From: Pimelobacter simplex
Lineage (GTDB): Bacteria; Actinomycetota; Actinomycetes; Propionibacteriales; Nocardioidaceae
DNA: 64,000 bases
NCBI GenBank assembly: GCA_016803235.1
Contig: JADCLI010000032.1
Coordinates: forward strand, 1 to 64,000
Direction of reading: 5' to 3'
Shown here: positions 27,452 to 33,616 of the stretch, one piece after another
Numbering within the stretch: the stretch's first letter is position 1
How the letters are laid out: each line of letters begins with the position of its first letter
Notes under the pieces: model-generated
What the model was told of the DNA's origin: nothing
Database searches by the model: none
Seen by the model: the letters and a program-made list of their open reading frames with translations, nothing else
Made by a program: the position numbers and the translations under genes

Positions 27452-27979
27452 TCAGGCCGCGCCCGCAGCCGGCGGAGCGGTCGGGTCCGCGTCGCCGGCA
27501 CTCCGCTCGCGGGCGACCCAGTCCTCGATCGCGTTGATGTCGTCCTTGCTGCGGGTGACCACCGTGAGCAGGTCGTTCATGGTCGCGACCTCCTCGACCT
27601 GCTCCTTGATGAACCACTGCATGAACTGCTCGGAGGCGAAGTCGTACTCCTCGCGAGCGGTGCGGACCAGGCCGTTGATCTGCTCGGTGACCCGCTTCTC
27701 CTGCTCCAGCGCCAGCGAGATCGGGGCGACGATGTCCGCGAAGTCGGCGACCGGCGCCTCGACGCCCGGGATCTGCACGGCGGCGTCGGTGTCGAGGAGG
27801 TACTGCACCATCATCATGGCGTGCTCGCGCTCCTCCATCGCCTGCGCGTAGAAGAAGCCGGCCAGCTGCGGCATCGTCAGGGCGTCGTAGTAGACGGCAC
27901 ACGCGAGGTACTGGTTGTGCGCGGCGAACTCGTTGCCGATCTGGGCGTTGAGCTGGTCGGTGAAGCGAGGGGCAGCCAT
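27452..27979 (-). CDS. Non-haem ferritin
   Basis: Iron-storage cage subunit in the cytoplasm. The 175-residue product is a four-helix bundle with ferroxidase residues in NEFAAHNQYLACAVYY, the EEREHAMMM motif, and FIKEQVEEVATMNDLL on the later helices. A short Pro/Ala-rich tail follows the fold. It starts 33 bases after the stop of the Cys-rich small protein on the same strand; that gene has an IdeR/DtxR-type box at its promoter, so ferritin is probably in the same iron-controlled unit. It could be called bacterial-type Ftn/BfrB. It is convergent with the DUF952 gene. Confidence 0.93.
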   Translation of the reverse strand: MAAPRFTDQLNAQIGNEFAAHNQYLACAVYYDALTMPQLAGFFYAQAMEEREHAMMMVQYLLDTDAAVQIPGVEAPVADFADIVAPISLALEQEKRVTEQINGLVRTAREEYDFASEQFMQWFIKEQVEEVATMNDLLTVVTRSKDDINAIEDWVARERSAGDADPTAPPAAGAA

Positions 27980-28012
27980 GGCCGTCAGCCTAGTGGTGGC
28001 CGCGGCGCTCGC

Positions 28013-28225
28013 TCAGGCGGCCTTCTGCAGACCCTTCTTGGTGACCTTCTTGCCGTCGGCACGGACGAGCACGCGCTTCTTCACGGTGTAGCCGGCGGGG
28101 AGGGTGCCCTCCTTGAGCATGCGGATGGGGCAGCGACCGCAGCGTGACTTCGACACGCAGCACTTCGTCTTGGGGAGCTTGCGCACCTTCCCCTTCGACT
28201 TCTTCTTGTCCTTGCCCACGGGCAC
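28013..28225 (-). CDS. Small basic Cys-rich protein behind an iron box
   Basis: A 70-residue, strongly basic protein. Its core KTKCCVSKSRCGRCPIRML has four cysteines in a CC-x6-C-x2-C pattern; the rest is Lys-rich (GKDKKKSKGKVRK, KKVTKKGLQKAA). I recall similar small proteins (KKKCCKSKPRCKRCP-like) in other Actinobacteria but no function. The cysteines could hold a metal or iron-sulfur cluster, and the charge suggests nucleic-acid contact; both are inference. GTG at 28225 or 28219 is preferred; the upstream in-frame start would put the iron box inside the coding region. It precedes ferritin on the same strand. Confidence 0.75.
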   Translation of the reverse strand: MPVGKDKKKSKGKVRKLPKTKCCVSKSRCGRCPIRMLKEGTLPAGYTVKKRVLVRADGKKVTKKGLQKAA

Positions 28226-28238
28226 GAGGGTAGGCGAT

Positions 28239-28257
28239 TGAGGATAGGCAGACCTAA
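28239..28257. promoter_or_regulatory. IdeR/DtxR-type iron box
   Basis: TGAGGATAGGCAGACCTAA matches the 19-base consensus TTAGGTTAGGCTAACCTAA at 15 positions. It begins 14 bases before the Cys-rich protein's GTG and overlaps a minus-strand TATCCT that could be its -10, so iron-loaded IdeR would be expected to repress. It is also 48 bases before the divergent ArsC-family gene. Confidence 0.7.
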
Positions 28258-28292
28258 CCGACGTGACGCGTCTCACACGTGGCCGCGGCCAC

Positions 28293-28298
28293 TAGGGT
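28293..28298 (+). promoter_or_regulatory. -10 element, leaderless ArsC-family promoter
   Basis: TAGGGT lies six bases before the GTG at 28305, with no ribosome-binding sequence. A leaderless start is the simplest reading. Confidence 0.45.
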
Positions 28299-28304
28299 TC
28301 GCGC

Positions 28305-28667
28305 GTGATCGAGATCTGGCTGAACCCCGCGTGCTCCAAGTGCCGAACCGCCGAGAGCGCTCTGCAGGAGGCCGGCGCCGAGTACACCGTGCGTCGCTAC
28401 CTCGACGAGCCGCCGACGGTCGCCGAGCTCGAGGACGTGCTCGCCCGCCTGGGGCTCGAGCCCTGGCACATCGCCCGCACCGCCGACGCGGCCAGGCTGG
28501 GCGTCACCCTGCCCGCCAAGGTGGTCGAGCACCGCGCCGAGTGGCTGGACCTGATGTCCACTCACCCGAGGCTCATCCAGCGCCCCATCCTCACCGCCTC
28601 GGACGGTACGACGGTCGTCGGCCGCGACCCCGGGTCCTTGTCCCGGGTGATCGCCAGCGACATGTAA
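28305..28667 (+). CDS. ArsC/Spx-family thioredoxin-fold reductase
   Basis: The 120-residue protein matches the glutaredoxin-like arsenate reductase family: IWLNPACSKCRTAESAL at the start with a CSKC pair (C10, C13), EYTVRRYLDEPPTVAELEDVL, and the cis-proline region RPILT near 94. Family members reduce arsenate with glutaredoxin or mycothiol partners, or act as regulators (Spx). No arsenic-resistance genes are near, so an arsenate role is not assured. It is divergent from the Cys-rich protein with the iron box between, and its TAA stop lies inside the left arm of a perfect inverted repeat. Confidence 0.85.
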   Translation: MIEIWLNPACSKCRTAESALQEAGAEYTVRRYLDEPPTVAELEDVLARLGLEPWHIARTADAARLGVTLPAKVVEHRAEWLDLMSTHPRLIQRPILTASDGTTVVGRDPGSLSRVIASDM

Positions 28668-28741
28668 CTAAGTGTTACGGCTCCGCTATCCACCACACTG
28701 GTCGCACCAGCCCCAAATAGCTGCTGTAACACTTAGTTACA
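28663..28741. repeat. Perfect 16-bp inverted repeat with 47-bp spacer
   Basis: TGTAACTAAGTGTTAC (28663-28678) is the exact reverse complement of GTAACACTTAGTTACA (28726-28741). Each arm is itself partly symmetrical (GTAAC...GTTAC). It is strikingly AT-rich for this genome, begins at the ArsC-family stop codon and ends 11 bases from the convergent mutase stop. It may be a bidirectional terminator, a mobile-element remnant or a protein site. Confidence 0.8.
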
Positions 28742-28752
28742 AGCGGCCACCG

Positions 28753-30792
28753 TCAGGCCAGGCCGTTGGCCTTGCGGATCACCTTGACGATGCCGCCCAT
28801 GATCTCGGTCAGCCCGAAGTCCTTGGGGGTGTAGACCGCGGCGACGCCGAGCTCGACGAGCGCCTTGCCGTCGGAGTCCGGGATGATCCCGCCGACGATG
28901 ACGGGGACGTCGCCCATGCCGGCGGCCTTCAGGCCGTCGAGCACGGCAGGCACCAGCTCCATGTGGGAGCCGGAGAGGATGGACAGGCCGACGCAGTGCA
29001 CGTCCTCGGCGACGGCCGCAGCGACGATCTGCTCCGGGGTGAGCCGGATGCCCTGGTAGATGACCTCGAAGCCGGCGTCGCGAGCGCGGACGGCGACCTG
29101 CTCGGCGCCGTTCGAGTGGCCGTCGAGACCGGGCTTGCCGACGAGCAGGCGGAGGCGACCGCCGAGCTCCTCACCCGTCGTACGGACCGCCTCGCGGACC
29201 GCCGTCAGCTCGGCACCGGCCTCGGCGACGCCGACCGCACCGGCGACACCGGTCGGTGCGCGGAACTCGCCGAAGACCTCGCGCAGCACACCGGCCCACT
29301 CCCCCGTGGTCGCGCCCGCGCGGGCGGCGGCGAGAGTGGCGGCCATCAGGTTGGTGCCGGACTTGGCGTCCTCGGCGAGGCGGGCGAGGGCGGCCTCGAC
29401 CTCGGCGGCGTCGCGCTGGGACTTCCACGCCTCCACGGAGGCGAGCGCCGACTTCTCGGCCTCGGGGTCGGCGACCATGATCGCGCCGTCGAGGTCCGCG
29501 GTCAGCGGGCTCTGCTCGGTGGTGTCGAACTTGTTGACGCCGACGATGATCTCCTCGCCGGCCTCGATGGCCGCGCGGCGGCGGGCGTGGGAGGAGACCA
29601 GCTCCTGCTTCATGTAGCCCGAGTCGACGGCGGCGATCGCGCCGCCCATCGCCTGGACCCGGTCGATCTCGGCCTTGGCGCCGGCGATCAGCTCCTGGAC
29701 CTTGGCCTCGACGACGGGCGAGCCGTCGAAGATGTCGTCGTACTCGAGCAGGTCGGACTCGAAGGCGAGGACCTGCTGCAGGCGAAGCGACCACTGCTGG
29801 TCCCACGGGCGCGGAAGGCCGAGGGCCTCGTTCCACGCGGGAAGCTGGACGGCTCGGGCGCGGGCCTTCTTGGACAGCGTCACGGCGAGCATCTCGAGCA
29901 CGATGCGCTGGACGTTGTTCTCCGGCTGCGCCTCGGTGAGGCCCAGGCTGTTGACCTGCACGCCGTAGCGGAACCGGCGCATCTTCTCGTCGGTGACGCC
30001 GTAGCGCTCCCGGGTGATCTCGTCCCAGAGCTCCACGAAGGCGCGCATCTTGCACATCTCCTCGACGAAGCGGACGCCCGCGTTGACGAAGAAGGAGATC
30101 CGGCCGACGACCTTCTCGAAGTCGTCGTCGGAGACCTGGCCGGAGTTCTTGACCTGGTCGAGCACCGCGATCGCGGTGCACATGGCGTAGGCGATCTCCT
30201 GCACCGGCGTCGCGCCGGCCTCCTGCAGGTGGTAGCTGCAGATGTTGATCGGGTTCCACTTCGGGATCTCGTGGACCGTGTAGGCGATCATGTCGCCGAT
30301 CAGGCGCAGCGAGTGCTCCGGCGGGAACACGTAGGTCCCGCGCGAGAGGTACTCCTTGATGATGTCGTTCTGGGTCGTGCCCGCCAGCTGGTGGGCGACC
30401 TCGGACGGCGACAGGTCCGGGTTCTGCTCCTCGGCCGCGACCTGGTACATCGCGAGCAGCCACATGGCGGTCGCGTTGATCGTCATCGAGGTGTTCATCT
30501 CGGTGAGGGGGATCTGGTCGAAGAGCTTGCGCATCTCCCCCAGGTGCGGCACGGGGACGCCGACCTTGCCGACCTCGCCGCGCGAGAGCGGGCTGTCGGG
30601 GTCGTAGCCGGTCTGCGTCGGCAGGTCGAAGGCCACGGACAGTCCGGTCTGGCCCTTGGCCAGGTTGGTCCGGTACAGCGCGTTGGACGCCTCGGCGGTC
30701 GAGTGACCGGCGTAGGTCCGCATCACCCACGGGCGGTCCTTGGCGTGCGATGCCTTCCCGGCGGTGCCGGCTGCGTCGGGCGAGGTGCTCAT
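28753..30792 (-). CDS. ecm: Ethylmalonyl-CoA mutase-like B12-dependent mutase (MeaA type)
   Basis: The 679-residue single-chain enzyme has the acyl-CoA mutase barrel (DRPWVMRTYAGHSTAEASNALYRTNLAKGQTGLSVAFDLPTQ-type start, TTQNDIIKEYLSRGTYVFPP, NPINICSYHLQEAGAT) and a C-terminal B12 domain with the base-off motif GLDGHSNGAEQ and later GLSILSGSHMELV and VGGIIPD. Its closest remembered relatives are Streptomyces MeaA proteins, assigned as (2R)-ethylmalonyl-CoA mutase, rather than the two-subunit methylmalonyl-CoA mutase. That fits ccrA in this window. ATG at 30792 is preceded by TACGCT 7 bases upstream (possibly leaderless) and the shared GGTTACC-N4-GGTA site. Cofactor support would come from MeaB and the adenosyltransferase at 31382. 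Confidence 0.88.
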   Translation of the reverse strand: MSTSPDAAGTAGKASHAKDRPWVMRTYAGHSTAEASNALYRTNLAKGQTGLSVAFDLPTQTGYDPDSPLSRGEVGKVGVPVPHLGEMRKLFDQIPLTEMNTSMTINATAMWLLAMYQVAAEEQNPDLSPSEVAHQLAGTTQNDIIKEYLSRGTYVFPPEHSLRLIGDMIAYTVHEIPKWNPINICSYHLQEAGATPVQEIAYAMCTAIAVLDQVKNSGQVSDDDFEKVVGRISFFVNAGVRFVEEMCKMRAFVELWDEITRERYGVTDEKMRRFRYGVQVNSLGLTEAQPENNVQRIVLEMLAVTLSKKARARAVQLPAWNEALGLPRPWDQQWSLRLQQVLAFESDLLEYDDIFDGSPVVEAKVQELIAGAKAEIDRVQAMGGAIAAVDSGYMKQELVSSHARRRAAIEAGEEIIVGVNKFDTTEQSPLTADLDGAIMVADPEAEKSALASVEAWKSQRDAAEVEAALARLAEDAKSGTNLMAATLAAARAGATTGEWAGVLREVFGEFRAPTGVAGAVGVAEAGAELTAVREAVRTTGEELGGRLRLLVGKPGLDGHSNGAEQVAVRARDAGFEVIYQGIRLTPEQIVAAAVAEDVHCVGLSILSGSHMELVPAVLDGLKAAGMGDVPVIVGGIIPDSDGKALVELGVAAVYTPKDFGLTEIMGGIVKVIRKANGLA

Positions 30793-30814
30793 ACGCCGAA
30801 GCGTAGGCCGATCA

Positions 30815-30830
30815 CTACCGCTTGGTAACC
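30815..30830 (-). promoter_or_regulatory. GGTTACC-N4-GGTA operator before the mutase gene
   Basis: Read on the minus strand it is GGTTACCAAGCGGTAG, keeping both arms of the ccrA and dehydrogenase sites and differing only in the spacer. It ends 22 bases before the ATG and 9 bases before the TACGCT -10 candidate. Confidence 0.65.
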
Positions 30831-30851
30831 GCCGTCCGTGTGGGGTTCTCC

Positions 30852-30881
30852 ACAACGCCGCCCCCGAGCAGGCGGCGTTGT
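30852..30881 (-). terminator. 11-bp perfect stem-loop after the STAS gene
   Basis: ACAACGCCGCC (30852-30862) pairs exactly with GGCGGCGTTGT (30871-30881) around an eight-base loop. It lies 20 bases beyond the STAS gene stop and separates that gene from the mutase promoter. Confidence 0.75.
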
Positions 30882-30901
30882 CACGGCGACCGAGCCCGGG
30901 A

Positions 30902-31252
30902 TCAGGCGGGGATGGGCTCCCGCTCGAGCTCGATCAGCCGGATCAGGTGGGTGAGGTGCAGCATCCGCCGCACGGCGGGCTGGGCGCCGCGCAGGACGAC
31001 GCGGACGCCGTAGCGCTGGGCCTGCCGGCAGGCCGCGGCGATCACCTTGAGAGCGGTCGCGTCGACCGAGCGGACCGCGCTGATGTCGAGCACGACCGGA
31101 CTGATCAAGTCGGTGCCGCACGCGTGGATGTGGTCGTGGACGGCCGTGCGCAGCACGCCCGTGCTGCGGACGTCGAGATCACCGGCGAGGACCAGGACGG
31201 GCTCGCCGAGGACATGCTCGACGCGGATGGCTGTTGGCTGCCGTGCTCCCAT
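30902..31252 (-). CDS. STAS-domain protein (anti-sigma factor antagonist type)
   Basis: A 116-residue protein with a STAS fold: VEHVLGEPVLVLAGDLDVRSTGVLRTAV, then ISPVVLDISAVRSVDATALKVIAAACRQAQRYGVRVVLRGA. The usual phosphorylated serine sits in a D-S motif before helix 2; here the position reads SVDATA, so Thr or Ser at that spot could serve. Such proteins release sigma factors from anti-sigma kinases, or act as simple sensor domains. No partner kinase is nearby. ATG at 31252 has AGGGAACC just upstream. A stem-loop terminator follows. Confidence 0.8.
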   Translation of the reverse strand: MGARQPTAIRVEHVLGEPVLVLAGDLDVRSTGVLRTAVHDHIHACGTDLISPVVLDISAVRSVDATALKVIAAACRQAQRYGVRVVLRGAQPAVRRMLHLTHLIRLIELEREPIPA

Positions 31253-31368
31253 GGTTCCCTCCCGAGATCGTCCGGACAGACGCCCCACACGCCTGTTACC
31301 CACCATGACGCGTCGGCAGTCCGATCGGTTGCATGCCGGGCCGAACTTTTTCCGAGGGCCGTCAGGAC

Positions 31369-31374
31369 TACCCT
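31369..31374 (+). promoter_or_regulatory. -10 element, leaderless adenosyltransferase promoter
   Basis: TACCCT lies seven bases before the ATG at 31382 and no ribosome site is present, which suits a leaderless transcript. Confidence 0.45.
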
Positions 31375-31381
31375 CCGAGGC

Positions 31382-31960
31382 ATGGTCAACCTCACCCGTA
31401 TCTACACGCGCACCGGAGACGCCGGCGAGACCCGCCTCGGCGACATGAGCGTGACGACCAAGACCGACCTGCGGCTGCAGGCCTATGCCGACGTCGACGA
31501 GGCCAACGCGGTGATCGGCGTCGCGGTCGCGACCGGCGGGCTCGAGGTCGACGTGGCGCAGGTCCTGTTCCGCGTCCAGAACGACCTCTTCGACGTCGGC
31601 GCCGACCTGTGCACGCCGGTGGTGGCCGACCCGGAGTACCCGCCGCTGCGGATCGAGCAGGAGTACGTCGACCGCCTCGAGGGCTGGTGCGACCAGTACA
31701 ACGAGGCGCTGCCCAAGCTGCGCTCCTTCATCCTCAACGGCGGCACGCCCGGCGCCGCCCACCTGCACGTCGCGCGCACCGTCGTCCGCCGCGCGGAGCG
31801 GGCCGCCTGGGCGGCGTACGAGGTGCACGGCGAGGTGATGAACCCGCTGGCGATCACCTACCTCAACCGCCTCTCCGACCTGGTCTTCATCCTCGCCCGG
31901 CACGCCAACCGCGAGCAGGGCGACGTGCTGTGGGTGCCGGGGGGCGAGCGGGGCGAGTGA
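31382..31960 (+). CDS. Cob(I)alamin adenosyltransferase, PduO type
   Basis: Transfers the adenosyl group of ATP to cob(I)alamin to make coenzyme B12. The 192-residue product has the N-terminal ATP loop IYTRTGDAGETRLGD, the helical core, and the signature RTVVRRAERAAWAAYEVHGEVMNPLAITYLNRLSDLVFILARHAN. Length is normal. It supplies the cofactor for the mutase encoded 600 bases away and MeaB delivers it, so the functional link is direct even though the genes are on opposite strands. The same gene follows the ATP synthase region in mycobacteria, as I recall. It overlaps the next gene by 4 bases (GTGA). Confidence 0.94.
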   Translation: MVNLTRIYTRTGDAGETRLGDMSVTTKTDLRLQAYADVDEANAVIGVAVATGGLEVDVAQVLFRVQNDLFDVGADLCTPVVADPEYPPLRIEQEYVDRLEGWCDQYNEALPKLRSFILNGGTPGAAHLHVARTVVRRAERAAWAAYEVHGEVMNPLAITYLNRLSDLVFILARHANREQGDVLWVPGGERGE

Positions 31961-32973
31961 CCCGCCGCCGCCCCGCCTCCCGACGCGCCGCCCGACGCGC
32001 AGCAGGCCTGGCCGCCCTCGTGGTGCTGCCGGCGCTGTCGGCGGCGTGCGGCGGCGATCCGGGCGAGCGGCGTCCGGGGGCCGATGCGACCGCGACGCCG
32101 TCGCCGACGACGACGTCTCCCCCGACGCCCGGCACCGCTCCGACGAGCGACCCGGCACCGGCGGCGCCGGCGCTCGGCGCCCCCGCTCCCGCCGGAGACG
32201 CCGACGAGCTCGCGCGGCGCCTGGTCGCGGCCGAGGACGTGGTCCGGGACCCCGCCGCGACCGAGGACGCACTGCGCCAGGCCGCGTTCGACACCCAGGT
32301 GCTCTACCGCCAGCTGGCCCGCCGGCCCGCGTGGCACGATCGCGTCCTCGCCGCCGCCGGCCCGTATCGCGCCACGGTCACCGATCACCTCGAGGCACGG
32401 CGCGGCCTGCGCAGCGTCCTCACGCGGCTGTCCGGCGAGCTGCCGGCCTGGCGGATCGTGAGGCCCGCGCCCCTCGACGACCTCCGGACGCACTACGCGG
32501 AGGGCGAGCGCGCCTTCGGCGTGCCGTGGGAGGTGCTGGCGGCGGTCAACCTCGTGGAGACCGGCTTCGGCAGGATCCGCGGCCTCTCCACCGCGGGCGC
32601 CCGGGGGCCGATGCAGTTCATCCCGTCCACCTGGGCGCGCTACGGCAAGGGCGACATCGACGACCCGCGTGACGCCGTCCTCGCCGCAGCCCGCTACCTC
32701 GCGGCCAGCGGCGGCACCACACCCGGCGGCCTCGACGACGCGCTGCACTCCTACAACCACCACGACGGCTACGTGAGCGGCGTCCGGGCCTACGCCCGGG
32801 TCCTCGAGCGCGACCCCGGCGCACTGGCCGGGCTGTACCGCTGGCAGATCGTCTACCTGTCCCAGCGCGGCGACGTCTGGTTGCCCGAGGGCTACCGTCG
32901 TCGCGCGCCCCTGCCGGTCGAGCGGTACGTCGAACGGCACCCCGAGCGCCTGCTGGGCACGGCGACGGACTGA
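31957..32973 (+). CDS. Lytic transglycosylase lipoprotein
   Basis: Predicted to cut peptidoglycan glycan strands outside the membrane. The 338-residue product has a basic start, a hydrophobic stretch and a lipobox LSAAC with C31 as the lipidated residue, then a long Thr/Pro-rich linker (about 35-80), a helical region, and a C-terminal SLT-like domain: WEVLAAVNLVETGFGR with catalytic E201, GPMQFIPSTWARYGKGDIDDPRDAVLAAARYL and LHSYNHHDGYVSGV. GTG at 31957 overlaps the adenosyltransferase stop, so they are translated together, although their functions seem unrelated. Confidence 0.9.
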   Translation: MTRRRPASRRAARRAAGLAALVVLPALSAACGGDPGERRPGADATATPSPTTTSPPTPGTAPTSDPAPAAPALGAPAPAGDADELARRLVAAEDVVRDPAATEDALRQAAFDTQVLYRQLARRPAWHDRVLAAAGPYRATVTDHLEARRGLRSVLTRLSGELPAWRIVRPAPLDDLRTHYAEGERAFGVPWEVLAAVNLVETGFGRIRGLSTAGARGPMQFIPSTWARYGKGDIDDPRDAVLAAARYLAASGGTTPGGLDDALHSYNHHDGYVSGVRAYARVLERDPGALAGLYRWQIVYLSQRGDVWLPEGYRRRAPLPVERYVERHPERLLGTATD

Positions 32974-33016
32974 CACCGCGCAAACCCGGTTGCCGGTCTC
33001 CCCGGCGACCACGAGC

Positions 33017-33559
33017 ATGGTGCCGGTGGACGTGACCTTCACGAAGCTCGCCGGGCGCTACGAGATCGCCGTGGACAGGTCGGTCGGCGCCGCCCTGGCC
33101 CCGCGCAACGGTCCGGGGCACAGCGACGCGGTGCCCCACGACGTCGCCCACCTGCTGGTGGAGGCCGAGGACGGCATCCGCGGCGGGGTCTACGGCCGCC
33201 TGGCCGCGGCCGACGGTGACGACGGGCTGTTCTGGCCGGCCGACCCGGCCGCGCGGCGTACCTCGTCGAGGCGGCGGCGCGAGCCGACGCCGGAGGAGTC
33301 GGCCGACATGGCGCGCTCCGAGCGCCTCGCGTCGTTGACGGTGGCACTGTGGGAGGTCGCCCGCGGGCGACGGCGCCCGGACCCGGCGTGGCCAGGGAGG
33401 GTCGAGGACAGCGGGGTCGACCCGGTGCTGCTGGAGCGGCTGTTCGGCCGGTACGACGACTTCGCCGCGCGCTGGTCGGCGCTCCCGCACGGCGGCTCGA
33501 TCACCCTCCCGTGGCCGTTCCCCGAGGGCACCGGGAAGCGGCGCCGCAGCGGCCGGTGA
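33017..33559 (+). CDS. Uncharacterised actinobacterial protein
   Basis: I do not recognise this family. The 180-residue product starts VDVTFTKLAGRYEIAVDRSVGAALAPRN, has a middle segment VAHLLVEAEDGIRGGVYGRLAA, an Arg-rich patch AARRTSSRRRREP, and ends ALPHGGSITLPWPFPEG. No signal peptide, membrane segment or cysteine is seen, so it is cytoplasmic. ATG at 33017 is chosen; a TTG 27 bases upstream is in frame. It precedes the SNF2 helicase by 57 bases on the same strand and codon use is like its neighbours. Confidence 0.65.
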   Translation: MVPVDVTFTKLAGRYEIAVDRSVGAALAPRNGPGHSDAVPHDVAHLLVEAEDGIRGGVYGRLAAADGDDGLFWPADPAARRTSSRRRREPTPEESADMARSERLASLTVALWEVARGRRRPDPAWPGRVEDSGVDPVLLERLFGRYDDFAARWSALPHGGSITLPWPFPEGTGKRRRSGR

Positions 33560-33616
33560 CGGTGCGCGCACGCGGATCTCTCCTTCGCCGCGGGTGCGTG
33601 CCACGATGAGGGAACC

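Noticed and set aside
28305..28667. Arsenic resistance operon
   Set aside because: The ArsC-family gene has no arsB, acr3 or arsR neighbour; the family fold alone does not show arsenate reduction.
28663..28741. Integron attC-like site
   Set aside because: The arms lack the GTTRRRY/RYYYAAC core pairs, and there is no integrase or cassette array nearby.
28753..30792. Methylmalonyl-CoA mutase large subunit
   Set aside because: It is a single-chain protein of MeaA type, with no mutA small-subunit partner nearby, and lies in an ethylmalonyl-CoA context; ethylmalonyl-CoA mutase is the better call, although only assay would settle it.
31293..31303. Further copy of the GGTTACC-N4-GGTA operator before the adenosyltransferase
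   Set aside because: Only the half-site GTTACC is present and the GGTA arm is missing. The same is true of GGTAACC at 23177-23183.
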